From: Mangrovimicrobium sp033283325
GTDB lineage: Bacteria > Pseudomonadota > Gammaproteobacteria > Pseudomonadales > Halieaceae
NCBI GenBank assembly: GCA_033283325.1
Contig: JAWMQO010000001.1
Span: 1,054,001 to 1,118,000, forward strand
DNA length: 64,000 nucleotides
Direction of reading: 5' to 3'
In this document: piece by piece, positions 50,995 through 63,033 of the stretch
Layout: each line of letters opens with the position of its first letter
Position numbering within the stretch: the first letter of the stretch is position 1
The notes under the pieces: generated by a model
Seen by the model: the letters and a program-made list of their open reading frames with translations, nothing else
What the model was told of the DNA's origin: nothing
Databases searched by the model: none
Position numbers and translations under genes: made by a program

Positions 50995-51918
50995 ATGGTC
51001 ACTGAACCCCCCGCCGGCGCAGATGGTGACGCACCGGCCGAATCACTCCCCGGAGAAAAGCTGCAGAAGGTCCTGGCCCGCACCGGTCTCGGCTCCCGCC
51101 GTGAAATGGAGCGCTGGATCGAGGCCGGGCGTATCAGCGTCAACGGCCGTGCCGCCAGCCTCGGCGATCGCGTCGACGACGGCGACCGGATAGCGGTCGA
51201 CGGCAAGCCGCTGGACACCGCACCTGCGGAAGAAGTGCGTTGTATTCTCTATCACAAGCCTACCGGTGAGGTCTGCTCCCGCAGTGACCCCCAGGGCCGG
51301 CGCACGGTATTCGAACGCTTGCCGCGCCTGCAGAGTGGGCGCTGGATTTCCATCGGTCGCCTCGACTTCAATACCTCCGGCCTTCTGTTGTTCACCACGG
51401 ACGGCGAACTGGCCAACAAGCTCATGCACCCTTCCTCGAATATCGAGCGGGAGTACATGGTTCGGGTCATGGGGGAGTGGGATGAATCCACGCTGCAGCG
51501 CCTGCTCGACGGCGTGATGCTGGAGGATGGCAGCGCCCGCTTCACCGATATCCAGGACGGTGGCGGCGACGGCATCAATCACTGGTTCTACGTGGTCCTG
51601 ATGGAAGGACGCAACCGCGAAGTGCGGCGCCTGTGGGAGTCCCAGGGCCTGACGGTGTCGCGTCTGAAGCGAGTGCGTTACGGCGAGGTCTTCATCCCCT
51701 CGAAGGTGAAGCAGGGCCAGTGGGTCGAACTGGATCCGAAAGAGGTCAAATCCCTCTACCGCATGGCCGACCTGCCGCTAAAGCAGTTGCGCCGGCCGGC
51801 GGGCAAGGAAAAGGAAAAGATGGAGCGCCAGTTCAGCAAGCGCGACGGCAGCCCGCGCAAGGCGCGGCCCACCTCAAAACCCGGTGGCAAGAGCGGTCGC
51901 GGCAAGCAGGCACGTTAA
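50995..51918 (+). CDS. rluB: 23S rRNA pseudouridine synthase RluB
   Basis: A 307-aa pseudouridine synthase of the RsuA family. An N-terminal S4 domain (EKLQKVLARTGLGSRREMERW) leads to the catalytic domain with GRLDFNTSGLLLFT, whose Asp is the nucleophile. The C-terminal 35 residues are Lys/Arg/Gly-rich. It modifies U2605 of 23S rRNA (E. coli numbering). Order scpA-scpB-rluB is the usual gammaproteobacterial one. Confidence 0.93.
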   Translation: MVTEPPAGADGDAPAESLPGEKLQKVLARTGLGSRREMERWIEAGRISVNGRAASLGDRVDDGDRIAVDGKPLDTAPAEEVRCILYHKPTGEVCSRSDPQGRRTVFERLPRLQSGRWISIGRLDFNTSGLLLFTTDGELANKLMHPSSNIEREYMVRVMGEWDESTLQRLLDGVMLEDGSARFTDIQDGGGDGINHWFYVVLMEGRNREVRRLWESQGLTVSRLKRVRYGEVFIPSKVKQGQWVELDPKEVKSLYRMADLPLKQLRRPAGKEKEKMERQFSKRDGSPRKARPTSKPGGKSGRGKQAR

Positions 51919-51941
51919 AGCGCCACCGTCAGCGCCCGCGC

Positions 51942-52700
51942 TTACTGGGCGTTGAAGGAAATCCCGTTCTCACCCGCGCTCTCGTCGCACATCAGGTACA
52001 GGTAGGTCGCCATGATGTCTTCGGGGAAGGGGTTGTCCGTGGGCGTTTCCGCGGGATAGGCGGCGCGGCGCATCGCCGTGTTGGTCGCCCCGGGGTTGAT
52101 GCAGTTCACCCTGACCTGCGTGGTGTTTTCCAGCTCCGCCGCCAGCACTTCCATCATCCCTTCGGTGGCGAATTTTGACACGGCGTAAGCGCCCCAGAAT
52201 GCCTTGCCGACACGTCCTACACCGGATGAAGTGAATATCACCGAAGCGCTGGGCGCCGCCTGCAGCAAGGGCAGGAGTTCCCGGGTCAGTAGAAAGGCCG
52301 CGTTGACGTTCACCTGCATCACTTCCTGCCAGGCGGGCCACTTGGCGCTGGCGATGGTCCGGCGCTCGCCCAGCAGGCTGGCGTTGTGCAGCAGCCCGTC
52401 CAGGCGGCCGAATTCCTCGTCGAGCTGTCCGGCCAGGGCGGCGGCCTGTTCCTCCCCCAGCGTGGCCAGGTCCAGCGGAACGATAGCGGGTTTGGCTCCG
52501 CCGGCCTGTTCGATCTCGTCGTAAACCGCTTCCAGTTTTGCCTCGGTCCGGCCCAGCAGGATGACTGTGGCGCCGTGGGCGGCGTAGTGTTTCGCCGCGA
52601 CCCGGCCGATACCGTCACCGGCGCCGGTGACCAGGATGATCTTGTCCCGCAGGGCCATGGGCGCCGCCTGGTAGTCTTCGGGGATTCGCTTGATCTTCAT
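51942..52700 (-). CDS. yciK: YciK-family short-chain dehydrogenase
   Basis: A 252-aa SDR with TGAGDGIGR (dinucleotide loop), LLHNASLLG, SSGVGR and YAVSKFA (Tyr-x-x-x-Lys). The N-terminus KRIPEDYQAAP and the C-terminal IMATYLYLMCDES match E. coli YciK, an oxidoreductase of unknown physiological substrate. It follows gph and ubiG on the same strand with a 14-bp gap. Confidence 0.9.
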   Translation of the reverse strand: MKIKRIPEDYQAAPMALRDKIILVTGAGDGIGRVAAKHYAAHGATVILLGRTEAKLEAVYDEIEQAGGAKPAIVPLDLATLGEEQAAALAGQLDEEFGRLDGLLHNASLLGERRTIASAKWPAWQEVMQVNVNAAFLLTRELLPLLQAAPSASVIFTSSGVGRVGKAFWGAYAVSKFATEGMMEVLAAELENTTQVRVNCINPGATNTAMRRAAYPAETPTDNPFPEDIMATYLYLMCDESAGENGISFNAQ

Positions 52701-52714
52701 CTATAACTGTCCAG

Positions 52715-53413
52715 TCAGGGGGCGAGCAACAGTGCGTGGAGGCCGGTGCTCTCGTCCACCAGCGCATCGGCGCCCCAGGCTGCGGGGTCGTCCCCGGCTT
52801 CGATGTAGCCGTAGGCAGCCGCAACGGTGTACATGCCCGCGCGACGGCCCGCCTCGATATCGCGCCGGTGATCGCCCACGTAAATCGCATGGTGCGGGCT
52901 GCAGTCGATCTCCCGGCAGTTGCGGTAGAGGGACTCCGGGTGGGGTTTGCGATCGCGAACGTCATCCGGGCAGACCAGGCTGGCGCAGGGTGGCAGCGTG
53001 CTGTCCCGGCGCTCACCGCCCGGCAGCATGCCCAGGGCCTGCAGCAGGGGTTCGGCGTAGGCCCGGGGCTTGTTGGTGGCGACGCCCCAGCGGATGCCGC
53101 GCTGCTCGAACTGCTCCAGCAGCTCAGCGATGCCGGGGTAGGGCTGCGCGGCACTGCCGAGAACACCCGCGTAGAGTTCGAGCAGGCGCAGCCGCTTACT
53201 CTCGAACTCCGGGGCGGATTCGTCGATACCCAGGCCAAGGGCTACCAGCGCCCGTGCGCCGTTGGAGACGGAGGCGCGGATTCGCTGCGGCGACATTTCA
53301 TCCAGCCCGTGCTCTGCGCGCAGGGCCTGGACGACGACCACGAACTCGTCCGCGGTATCCACCAGGGTGCCGTCGAGGTCGAACAGGACGGCTTTCAGCT
53401 CGCGGGGCTTCAC
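52715..53413 (-). CDS. gph: Phosphoglycolate phosphatase, HAD family
   Basis: A 232-aa HAD hydrolase. Motif I is VLFDLDGTLVDTADEF with the nucleophile Asp; motif II WGVATNKPRAYA, motif III KPHPE, motif IV YVGDHRRDIEAG. Gph dephosphorylates 2-phosphoglycolate from DNA repair. GTG at 53413 overlaps the ubiG stop (GTGA). A much longer frame upstream is the complement of ubiG and is rejected. Confidence 0.9.
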   Translation of the reverse strand: MKPRELKAVLFDLDGTLVDTADEFVVVVQALRAEHGLDEMSPQRIRASVSNGARALVALGLGIDESAPEFESKRLRLLELYAGVLGSAAQPYPGIAELLEQFEQRGIRWGVATNKPRAYAEPLLQALGMLPGGERRDSTLPPCASLVCPDDVRDRKPHPESLYRNCREIDCSPHHAIYVGDHRRDIEAGRRAGMYTVAAAYGYIEAGDDPAAWGADALVDESTGLHALLLAP

Positions 53414-54120
53414 GCCGGTTTTACCGCGTGAACCATGTAGTTCACTGCGACGTCCCGGGGATTGAGGCGATAGTGCCGGGTCATCGGGTTGTAGGTGAGC
53501 CCGGTCAGATCGTCCAGCTGTAGCCCGGCGTCGCGCAGCCAGCCGGCCAGCTCCGAGGGGCGAATGAACTTGGCGTATTCGTGGGTTCCCGCTGGCAATA
53601 AGCGCAGGATGTGCTCGGCGCCGACAATCGCGAAGAGAAAGGATTTCGGGTTGCGGTTGATGGTGGAGAAGTAGAGGTCGCCCCCGGGCTTGACCAGGCT
53701 GGCGCAGGCGGCGATGACCGAACCGGGGTCGGGCACGTGCTCGAGCATTTCCATGCAGCATACGATGTCGTAAGTACCGGCGCGCTCCCCAGCGAGCTCT
53801 TCTGCGGTGGTCTGCAGGTACTCCGCCTCGACGCCGGACTCCAGTTGGTGCAGTCGGGCTACGGACAGGGGGGCTTCGCCCATGTCGATGCCGGTTACTT
53901 CGGCCCCGCGCTGGGCCATGGCCTCGGTGAGGATGCCGCCGCCGCAACCGACGTCGAGCAGGGTTTTACCGGCGACCGGCGAGTGGCCGTCGATGTAATT
54001 GGCGCGCAGGGGGTTTATGTCGTGCAGCGGCTTGAATTCACTGCGAGGGTCCCACCAGCGCGACGCCAGGGCTTCAAACTTGGCGATTTCGGCGGGATCT
54101 ACGTTACTGCTGGATGTCAT
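53410..54120 (-). CDS. ubiG: Ubiquinone biosynthesis O-methyltransferase
   Basis: A 236-aa SAM-dependent methyltransferase. Signatures: SRWWDPRSEFKPLHDINPLR at the N-terminus, LLDVGCGGGILTEAMAQRG (SAM loop), and VPDPGSVIAACASLVKPGG. UbiG performs both O-methylation steps of ubiquinone biosynthesis and fits the quinol oxidase at the start of this window. ATG at 54120 gives the standard N-terminus; the 14-residue upstream extension is rejected. Confidence 0.95.
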   Translation of the reverse strand: MTSSSNVDPAEIAKFEALASRWWDPRSEFKPLHDINPLRANYIDGHSPVAGKTLLDVGCGGGILTEAMAQRGAEVTGIDMGEAPLSVARLHQLESGVEAEYLQTTAEELAGERAGTYDIVCCMEMLEHVPDPGSVIAACASLVKPGGDLYFSTINRNPKSFLFAIVGAEHILRLLPAGTHEYAKFIRPSELAGWLRDAGLQLDDLTGLTYNPMTRHYRLNPRDVAVNYMVHAVKPA

Positions 54121-54124
54121 GCGT

Positions 54125-55453
54125 TCACTTCTTTTCGGCGATGCGTTCGCGCCACTCGGCACTGCGTTGCAATACCTCGGCGAGGTCGAGGGTAGTCAGT
54201 TCCCGGCCGGCCATCAGCGCCTGGCCGGCCACCCAGGTGTGGCTGACCTGGCTGCCGTTACAGGCATAGACCAGTTGGGAGAGGGGATTGTACACCGGTT
54301 GGCACTCGGGGCCGGAAAGATCCACCGCGATCATGTCCGCGACCTTGCCGACTTCGAGGCTGCCGATGCTGCCCTCCATGCCCAGGGCGCGGGCGCCGCC
54401 CATGGTTGCCATGTAGAGCGCTTCGCTGGCGGGGAGGACGGCGGCGTCGCCCGAATGCAGCTTGCCCAGCAGCGCCGCGGCCTGCATTTCCCCAAACAGG
54501 TTGAGGTCATTGTTACTGGCGGCGCTGTCAGTGCCGAGCGCGACGTTGACGTCCCGGGCGCGCAGTTTGCCGCTGGGACAGGCCCCGGAGGCGAGTTTCA
54601 TGTTGCTCTGCGGGCAGTGCACGACATGGGCGCCCGCCGCCGCCAGCAGGGCGATATCCTGGTCGCCGATGTCAGTCATGTGGACGCACTGCGTGCGCGG
54701 GCCGATCAGGCCGATGCTGTTGAGGGTGTCCAGTGGCCGCTCGCCGTGCTGTTCCACGGCGGCGAGCACCTCGCCGGCAGTTTCGTGGAGATGGATCTGG
54801 ATCGCCACGTCCAGTTCCGCGGCCAGGGTGGTGACTTTTTCCAGGACCGGCACTGACACGGTGTAGGGCGCGTGGGGGCCGAAGGCCACACTGATCAGCT
54901 CGCGGTGCTTGAGGTCGTCGCGCAGGCGCAGGCCCTTGTTGATGTAGTCATCCGGGCCGCTGCCCCAGGCCGTCGGGAAGTCGAAAATGGGAAAGGTGAT
55001 CTGGCAGCGCATGCCGGACGCGCGGGCCGCTTCCGCGCAGGCTTCCGGGAAGAAGTACATGTCGCTGAAGGTGGTGGTCCCTGCCCGGATCATCTCGGCA
55101 CAGGCGAGCAGGCTGCCGTCGCGGACGAAGTCCGCGCTGACATGCTTCCCCTCAGCCGGCCAGATATGCTCTTCCAGCCAGGGCATCAGGGGCAGGTCGT
55201 CGGCGTAGCCCCGGAGCAGGCTCATCGCCGCGTGCCCGTGGAGGTTGATCAGGCCGGGCATGAGCGCGTGATCGCCGAGTTCGAGCACTTCCGCGGCCTG
55301 GATCTGGCCAGTCTGGTCGCGGGGCAGGATGGCTTCGATACGGCCGTCGCGGACCGCGAGGCTGTGGTTTTCCAGCACGGTGGCCCGCGGAACCACTGGC
55401 ACCAGCCAGCGTGGGTGGATCAGGAGGTCGACAGAACGGTTCGCAAGACTCAT
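54125..55453 (-). CDS. mtaD: TRZ/ATZ-family amidohydrolase, probable MTA/SAH deaminase
   Basis: A 442-aa metal-dependent deaminase. NLHGHAAMSLLRGYADDLPL carries the metal His pair of the N-terminal block; HLHETAGE, and GTDSAASNNDLNLFGEM supply the later His and Asp. These fit the 5-methylthioadenosine/S-adenosylhomocysteine deaminase (MtaD) group, but TRZ/ATZ members also include other deaminases, so the substrate is moderately certain. It lies 4 bp before ubiG on the same strand; SAH deamination would suit a methyltransferase neighbour. MSLANRS at 55453 is the chosen start. Confidence 0.75.
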   Translation of the reverse strand: MSLANRSVDLLIHPRWLVPVVPRATVLENHSLAVRDGRIEAILPRDQTGQIQAAEVLELGDHALMPGLINLHGHAAMSLLRGYADDLPLMPWLEEHIWPAEGKHVSADFVRDGSLLACAEMIRAGTTTFSDMYFFPEACAEAARASGMRCQITFPIFDFPTAWGSGPDDYINKGLRLRDDLKHRELISVAFGPHAPYTVSVPVLEKVTTLAAELDVAIQIHLHETAGEVLAAVEQHGERPLDTLNSIGLIGPRTQCVHMTDIGDQDIALLAAAGAHVVHCPQSNMKLASGACPSGKLRARDVNVALGTDSAASNNDLNLFGEMQAAALLGKLHSGDAAVLPASEALYMATMGGARALGMEGSIGSLEVGKVADMIAVDLSGPECQPVYNPLSQLVYACNGSQVSHTWVAGQALMAGRELTTLDLAEVLQRSAEWRERIAEKK

Positions 55454-55859
55454 GGATGCCCCTTTCGCGATGCGCCCCTCCGGCAAGGCGGGAAAGGGCT
55501 ATAGCTGCTCAGAATATAATCAGTCGGCAAGGTGGCGCGGCTCTCCCGGGTTTCCCGGTGAGGCAGGAGGGCGCCGAAGACCCTCGCAAGTATAGCGGCT
55601 GGGGCGTGCCGCTGTCGGGGAATTTCTGTAAAAACATGGTAGTTACGAGCGGTAATCCGTATAATTGGCCGTTTATGTTTCGGGGTGTGCGGCGACCATA
55701 AAGGCGCTCTACTGAATGCAATCTGGAAGTGCTCACCTGAAGCGCTGTCCGCACCGCTCCCGTCGGACTACGCAGACCCACGCGAACCCGGGCGGACCCG
55801 GTACAGCGCGGTTGCGCGCGTGCATCCCCCCTGGCAGGCCTTGAGGAAAAACAGCATAA
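55454..55859. other. Intergenic region before gyrA
   Basis: About 405 bp between the divergent amidohydrolase and gyrA. The only clear promoter element is a consensus -10, TATAAT at 55660-55665, with no good -35, giving a leader of about 190 nt for gyrA. No other gene was recognised. Confidence 0.5.
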
Positions 55860-58492
<2,633 letters not shown>

Positions 58493-58496
<4 letters not shown>

Positions 58497-59572
58497 CCCG
58501 TTGTTTCAATTTCTGCGCCGGCCCCGCGGCCCTGCCCGAATCAGTCCTGATCCAGGCCCGCGACGAGATGCTCGACTGGCGCGGCAGCGGCCTGTCGGTG
58601 ATGGAGATGAGCCACCGCAGCCCGGAAGTGGTCGGCATTGCAGAACAGGCGGAAGCGACCCTGCGCGAATTGCTGGGGATTTCCGACGACTACGCCGTGC
58701 TGTTCCTGCAGGGCGGTGCCAGCACCCAGTTCTCCGCAGTGCCTCTCAACCTGCTGGGCGAGGCGGGCAGCGCCGATTACGTCAACACCGGGCAGTGGTC
58801 GAAGAAAGCCATTGCCGAGGGCAAGCGCTACGGCAAGGTGAATGTTGTCGCGTCTTCAGAGGACACGAATTTTTCCACTATCCCGCCCCGGGACAGCTGG
58901 CAACTCGGCGCCGATGCCGCCTACCTGCATTACACGCCGAATGAAACCATCGGCGGCGTGGAGTTCTTCTGGGAGCCGGAGGTCGATGCACCGCTGGTGG
59001 CGGACATGTCCTCGACCATTCTCTCCCGTCCCATCGATGTGTCGAAATTCGGCGTCATCTACGCCGGCGCGCAAAAGAATATCGGTCCCGCCGGCCTGAC
59101 CCTGGTGATCGTGCGTCGCGACCTGCTGGGCAAGGCCAGTGCACAGTGCCCCGCCATGCTCAACTGGCAGACCGCGGCGGACAACGATTCCATGTACAAC
59201 ACGCCCCCGACCTACGCGCTCTACCTCGCCGGACTGGTGTTCGAGTGGCTGAAGGAGCAGGGTGGCCTCGAGGCCATCGCCAGGATCAACCGGGCCAAGG
59301 CGGAAAAACTTTACGGCTACATCGACGCGTCGGCCTTCTATGCCAACCCGGTGGAAGTGCCCAGCCGCTCCCTGATGAACGTGCCCTTTACCCTGGCCAA
59401 CGCTGAACTGGACAAGGCATTCCTCGCCGGCGCCGACGAGGCCGGCCTGCTCAATCTCAAGGGCCATCGCTCGGTGGGGGGCATGCGCGCCAGTATCTAC
59501 AACGCCGTGCCGGAAGCCGCAGTGGACGCCCTGATCGCCTATATGCGCGACTTCGAGGCCCGCAACGGTTAG
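58493..59572 (+). CDS. serC: Phosphoserine aminotransferase
   Basis: A 359-aa PLP enzyme that makes 3-phosphoserine from 3-phosphohydroxypyruvate and also works in pyridoxal phosphate synthesis. N-terminus NFCAGPAALPESVL, GGASTQFSAVP, and YAGAQKNIGPAG with the PLP Lys195 are diagnostic. It overlaps gyrA by 4 nt and precedes pheA by 4 bp: the classic serC-pheA arrangement. Confidence 0.97.
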
Positions 59573-59576
59573 CGTC

Positions 59577-60695
59577 ATGTCAGGGAACGACGACAAGCGG
59601 ACGCTGGAGCAGGTCCGCAAGGACATCGACTCGATCGACAGCGAGATCCAGGAACTGATCAGTCGCAGGGCCGAGTGCGCCCAGCGGGTGGCAGAGATCA
59701 AGCTCGCGGAGATCAACGCCGCCGGCGAGAGCGATGGTGAGGTCGTGTACTACCGCCCCGAGCGGGAGGCCCAGGTGCTGCGCCGGATTATCGAGCGCAA
59801 CCGCGGTCCCCTGGAGGGCGAGACCGTCGCCTATATCTTCCGCGAAGTCATGTCCGCCTGCCTGGCGCTGGAAAAACCGCTGCAGGTCGCGTATCTCGGC
59901 CCCGAGGGAACTTTCACCCAGGCGGCAGCGATCAAGCATTTCGGCCACGCCGCGGTTTGCGTTCCCCAGACCACCATCGACAATGTCTTCGCCCAGGTCG
60001 AGTCCGGCGAATGCAACTACGGGGTGGTGCCGGTGGAGAATTCCACCGAGGGCATGGTCAGCCACACCCTCGACAACTTCATGGATTCACGGCTGAAAAT
60101 CTCCGGCGAGGTGGAACTGGCGATCGCCCATCACCTGCTGGCTGCCAGCCACACCCCGCGGGAGAAAATCCGTAAAATCTGCGCTCACCAGCAGGCGCTC
60201 GCCCAGTGCCGCAACTGGCTCGACCGGCACTGGCCCGACGTGGAGCGCGAAGCCCTCAGCAGCAACGGCGAGGCGGCGCGCCTGGCGGCGCAGACGCCGG
60301 GAATCGCCGCAATCGCCGGTGACACCGCCGCCGAGCTTTACGGCCTGGAAAAACTCGCCGAACACGTCGAGGACTACGCCGACAACACCACCCGCTTCCT
60401 GATCATCGGCCGTGAGGAAGTGCCGCCTTCCGGGCGCGACAAGACCTCCATCATCGTGTCGAGCCGCAACAAACCGGGTGCGCTCTATGAATTGCTCGAT
60501 CCTTTCCGCAAGGCCGGGGTCAGCCTAACCCGTATCGATACCCGGCCCTCGCGGACGGAGAAGTGGGCCTACGTGTTTTTCATCGAGTTCGAAGGCCACA
60601 TGCAGGACGAGAATATCGCCGGCATCATCAGGGAACTGGAAGAGCAGTCGATCCTGCTCAAGCCCCTGGGTTCCTATCCCCGGGCTGTCCTGTAA
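59577..60695 (+). CDS. pheA: Bifunctional chorismate mutase/prephenate dehydratase (P-protein)
   Basis: A 372-aa protein. The N-terminal chorismate mutase domain (about 1-95) starts EQVRKDIDSIDSEIQELISRR. The prephenate dehydratase core (about 100-280) includes YLGPEGTFTQAAAIKHFG and NSTEGMVSHTLDNF. A C-terminal ACT domain (about 285-372) with SSRNKPGALYELLDPF and TRPSRTEKW mediates phenylalanine feedback inhibition. Phenylalanine biosynthesis. Confidence 0.96.
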   Translation: MSGNDDKRTLEQVRKDIDSIDSEIQELISRRAECAQRVAEIKLAEINAAGESDGEVVYYRPEREAQVLRRIIERNRGPLEGETVAYIFREVMSACLALEKPLQVAYLGPEGTFTQAAAIKHFGHAAVCVPQTTIDNVFAQVESGECNYGVVPVENSTEGMVSHTLDNFMDSRLKISGEVELAIAHHLLAASHTPREKIRKICAHQQALAQCRNWLDRHWPDVEREALSSNGEAARLAAQTPGIAAIAGDTAAELYGLEKLAEHVEDYADNTTRFLIIGREEVPPSGRDKTSIIVSSRNKPGALYELLDPFRKAGVSLTRIDTRPSRTEKWAYVFFIEFEGHMQDENIAGIIRELEEQSILLKPLGSYPRAVL

Positions 60696-60707
60696 AGCGT
60701 TCTGGTG

Positions 60708-61613
60708 ATGCAACACAGGGTCGATACAGTAGCGATCGCAGGCCTGGGTCTCATTGGCGGTTCCCTGGCCGGCGCCCTGCGCGAGTCGGGTTTCGCCCGG
60801 CGCATCATCGCCTGGGGGCGTCGCGACACCTCCCTCAAGCGCGGTCTTGAACTGGGCCTGATCGACGATTTCAGCCTCGACCTCGACGCCGTGCTGGAAG
60901 CGTCGGATATCTTCGTGATCTGCACGCCGACGCTGATTGCGTCTGAGCTTCTGCGGGACATACTGGCGCGGCCACACGGGGATACACTCATTACCGATGC
61001 CGCCAGTGTGAAGGGCGACCTGTACCGGGCAGCACTGGGAGCCTGTGACGGGAATTTTCCCCCGCGCCTGGTGCTGGGGCACCCGATAGCCGGTTCCGAA
61101 CAGAGCGGAGTGGAGGCCGCGCGTGCCGACCTCTACGACAGGCACCGGGTGATCCTTACTCCGGTGGCGGAAAATGATCCGGAGGCAGTGGCGCTGGTCC
61201 GCGCCATGTGGGAGAGCACCGGCGCCGAAGTGGTAGATATGGACGTGGAGCATCACGATACCGTGCTGGCTGCCACCAGCCACCTGCCACACGTGCTCGC
61301 CTATGCCCTGGTGGATGCGCTCGCGCAATCCGACGCCAGTGAGGCTATCTTTCGTTTTGCCGCCGGCGGTTTCCGGGACTTCACCCGGATCGCATCTTCC
61401 GACCCGGTGATGTGGCGGGATATCGCACTGGCGAACCGGGCGGCGCTGTTGCAGGCCATCGACCAGTTTGGCGAGCACCTGCAGTACCTGCGTGAGGCAG
61501 TCGAACGCAGCGATGGTGAAGCGCTGGAACAGACCTTCACCCGGGCCAAGGCCGCCCGCGACGGTTTCGCCGCACTGCTGGCGGAGCGCGGGCTGAACCC
61601 CGCCGGGGACTGA
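60708..61613 (+). CDS. tyrA: Prephenate dehydrogenase
   Basis: A 301-aa NAD-dependent enzyme of tyrosine biosynthesis. IAGLGLIGGSLAGALRESG is the dinucleotide loop; HPIAGSEQSGVEAARADLY and THMLPH-like SHLPHVLAYALVDAL are conserved. It is a monofunctional TyrA (no chorismate mutase), consistent with pheA holding the mutase. It lies 12 bp after pheA; in Pseudomonas a hisC gene often occurs here and is absent in this window. Confidence 0.95.
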   Translation: MQHRVDTVAIAGLGLIGGSLAGALRESGFARRIIAWGRRDTSLKRGLELGLIDDFSLDLDAVLEASDIFVICTPTLIASELLRDILARPHGDTLITDAASVKGDLYRAALGACDGNFPPRLVLGHPIAGSEQSGVEAARADLYDRHRVILTPVAENDPEAVALVRAMWESTGAEVVDMDVEHHDTVLAATSHLPHVLAYALVDALAQSDASEAIFRFAAGGFRDFTRIASSDPVMWRDIALANRAALLQAIDQFGEHLQYLREAVERSDGEALEQTFTRAKAARDGFAALLAERGLNPAGD

Positions 61614-61672
61614 TCTCCACCGGGGACCGTCCCGCCGGAAACAATAGCGCCGGGGACTGGCTCCAGCGGCGA
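61602..61672. repeat. Short direct repeat spanning the tyrA stop
   Basis: GCCGGGGACTG-CTCCA-CGG-GA type units occur at 61602-61626 and 61649-61672, differing at a few bases, with a third CCGGGGAC at 61620. They fill the gap between tyrA and aroA together with a GC hairpin (GGGGGCGG...CCGCCCC). Probably an intergenic repeat; no function is evident. Confidence 0.4.
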
Positions 61673-61722
61673 AGGGGGCGGCGTTCCCGCCCCACACACT
61701 AATCCAGAGAAAGAGACAGGCT

Positions 61723-63033
61723 ATGGAATTCAGATTGTCCCCGGGGGGAAGTATCAACGGCGAAGCCCGGGTGCCGGGGGACAAGTCCATGTCTCACCGT
61801 TCCATCATGCTGGGCGCCCTCGCCGATGGCACCACCCGGGTGAGCGGCTTCCTCGAAGGCGAAGATGCCCTGGCTACCCTGGGCGCCTTTCGCGCCATGG
61901 GTGTCGATATCGAGCGCCACGGCGAGGGCGAAGTGCTCGTTCAGGGTGTCGGCCTGCACGGCCTGCGGGCGCCGGAGCAAGCCCTCGACCTGGGCAACGC
62001 CGGGACCGGTATGCGCCTGATGGCCGGCATCATGGCCGGGCAGGCCTTCGACAGCGTTCTCACCGGGGATGCCTCCCTCTGCTCGCGGCCCATGGGTCGG
62101 GTTATCACCCCCCTCGAACAAATGGGTGCGCAAGTCCTTGCAGAGGAGGGTGGTCGCCCGCCACTGCGGATTGTCGGCGGGCGGCAACTCAAGGGCATCC
62201 ACTATGACCTGCCCATGGCCAGCGCCCAGGTGAAATCCTGCGTGCTACTGGCGGGGCTTTACGCCGAGGGCCGGACTTCCGTGACCGAACCGGCGCCGAC
62301 CCGCGACCACACCGAACGCATGTTGCGCGGCTTTGGCTACGACGTGCGCAATGACGACGGTGTCATCAGCGTCGAGGGCGGCGGCAGCCTCCGAGCGGCC
62401 ACGATCGACGTGCCGGGCGACATCTCTTCCGCGGCCTTTTTCCTCGTCGCTGCCAGTATCGCGCCAGGTTCGGACCTGTTGCTCAACCACGTCGGTATCA
62501 ACCCGACCCGGGTTGGTGTGATCAACATCCTCAAGGCCATGGGCGCCGACATCACGCTGAAAAACCAGCGGGAGGTGGGCGGCGAGCCGGTGGCCGATAT
62601 CCACGTGCGCCACGCGCCGCTCAAGGGAATCGAGATACCCGAGGACCAGGTTCCCCTGGCCATCGACGAGTTCCCCGCGCTGTTCATTGCCGCTGCCTGC
62701 GCCGAGGGCCGCACCATCCTGCGCGGCGCGGAAGAACTGCGGGTCAAGGAAAGCGACCGCATTGCCGCCATGGCCGAGGGCCTGAACACTCTGGGTATCG
62801 CCAATGAAGTCCTCGAAGACGGCATTATCATCGACGGCGGCACACTCGGCGGCGGCAGCATCCGCACGTTCATGGATCACCGCATCGCCATGGCCTTCGC
62901 GGTTGCCGCACTGCGGGCGGAAGACGAGATCCTGGTGCTCGATTGCGACCACGTGGCGACTTCTTTCCCGGGTTTCGACGCCCTTGCCCGAGGCCTGGGC
63001 CTGCAGATCACGGTACAGCGCGAAGCGTCATGA
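61723..63033 (+). CDS. aroA: 3-phosphoshikimate 1-carboxyvinyltransferase (EPSP synthase)
   Basis: A 436-aa class I-like EPSP synthase that joins PEP to shikimate-3-phosphate. Motifs: PGDKSMSHRSIMLGALADG, LDLGNAGTGMRL, RPMGRVI, and near the C-terminus ESDRIAAMAEGLNTLG and DHRIAMAFAVAAL. A ribosome site AAGAGACAGG precedes the ATG. The stop overlaps cmk (ATGA). Part of the tyrA-aroA-cmk-rpsA mixed operon. Confidence 0.96.
   Translation: MEFRLSPGGSINGEARVPGDKSMSHRSIMLGALADGTTRVSGFLEGEDALATLGAFRAMGVDIERHGEGEVLVQGVGLHGLRAPEQALDLGNAGTGMRLMAGIMAGQAFDSVLTGDASLCSRPMGRVITPLEQMGAQVLAEEGGRPPLRIVGGRQLKGIHYDLPMASAQVKSCVLLAGLYAEGRTSVTEPAPTRDHTERMLRGFGYDVRNDDGVISVEGGGSLRAATIDVPGDISSAAFFLVAASIAPGSDLLLNHVGINPTRVGVINILKAMGADITLKNQREVGGEPVADIHVRHAPLKGIEIPEDQVPLAIDEFPALFIAAACAEGRTILRGAEELRVKESDRIAAMAEGLNTLGIANEVLEDGIIIDGGTLGGGSIRTFMDHRIAMAFAVAALRAEDEILVLDCDHVATSFPGFDALARGLGLQITVQREAS

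Noticed and set aside
53414..53947. N-terminal extension of the gph frame
   Set aside because: It is antisense-frame sequence inside ubiG (Arg/His/Pro-rich) and lacks family similarity; GTG at 53413 fits the HAD start.
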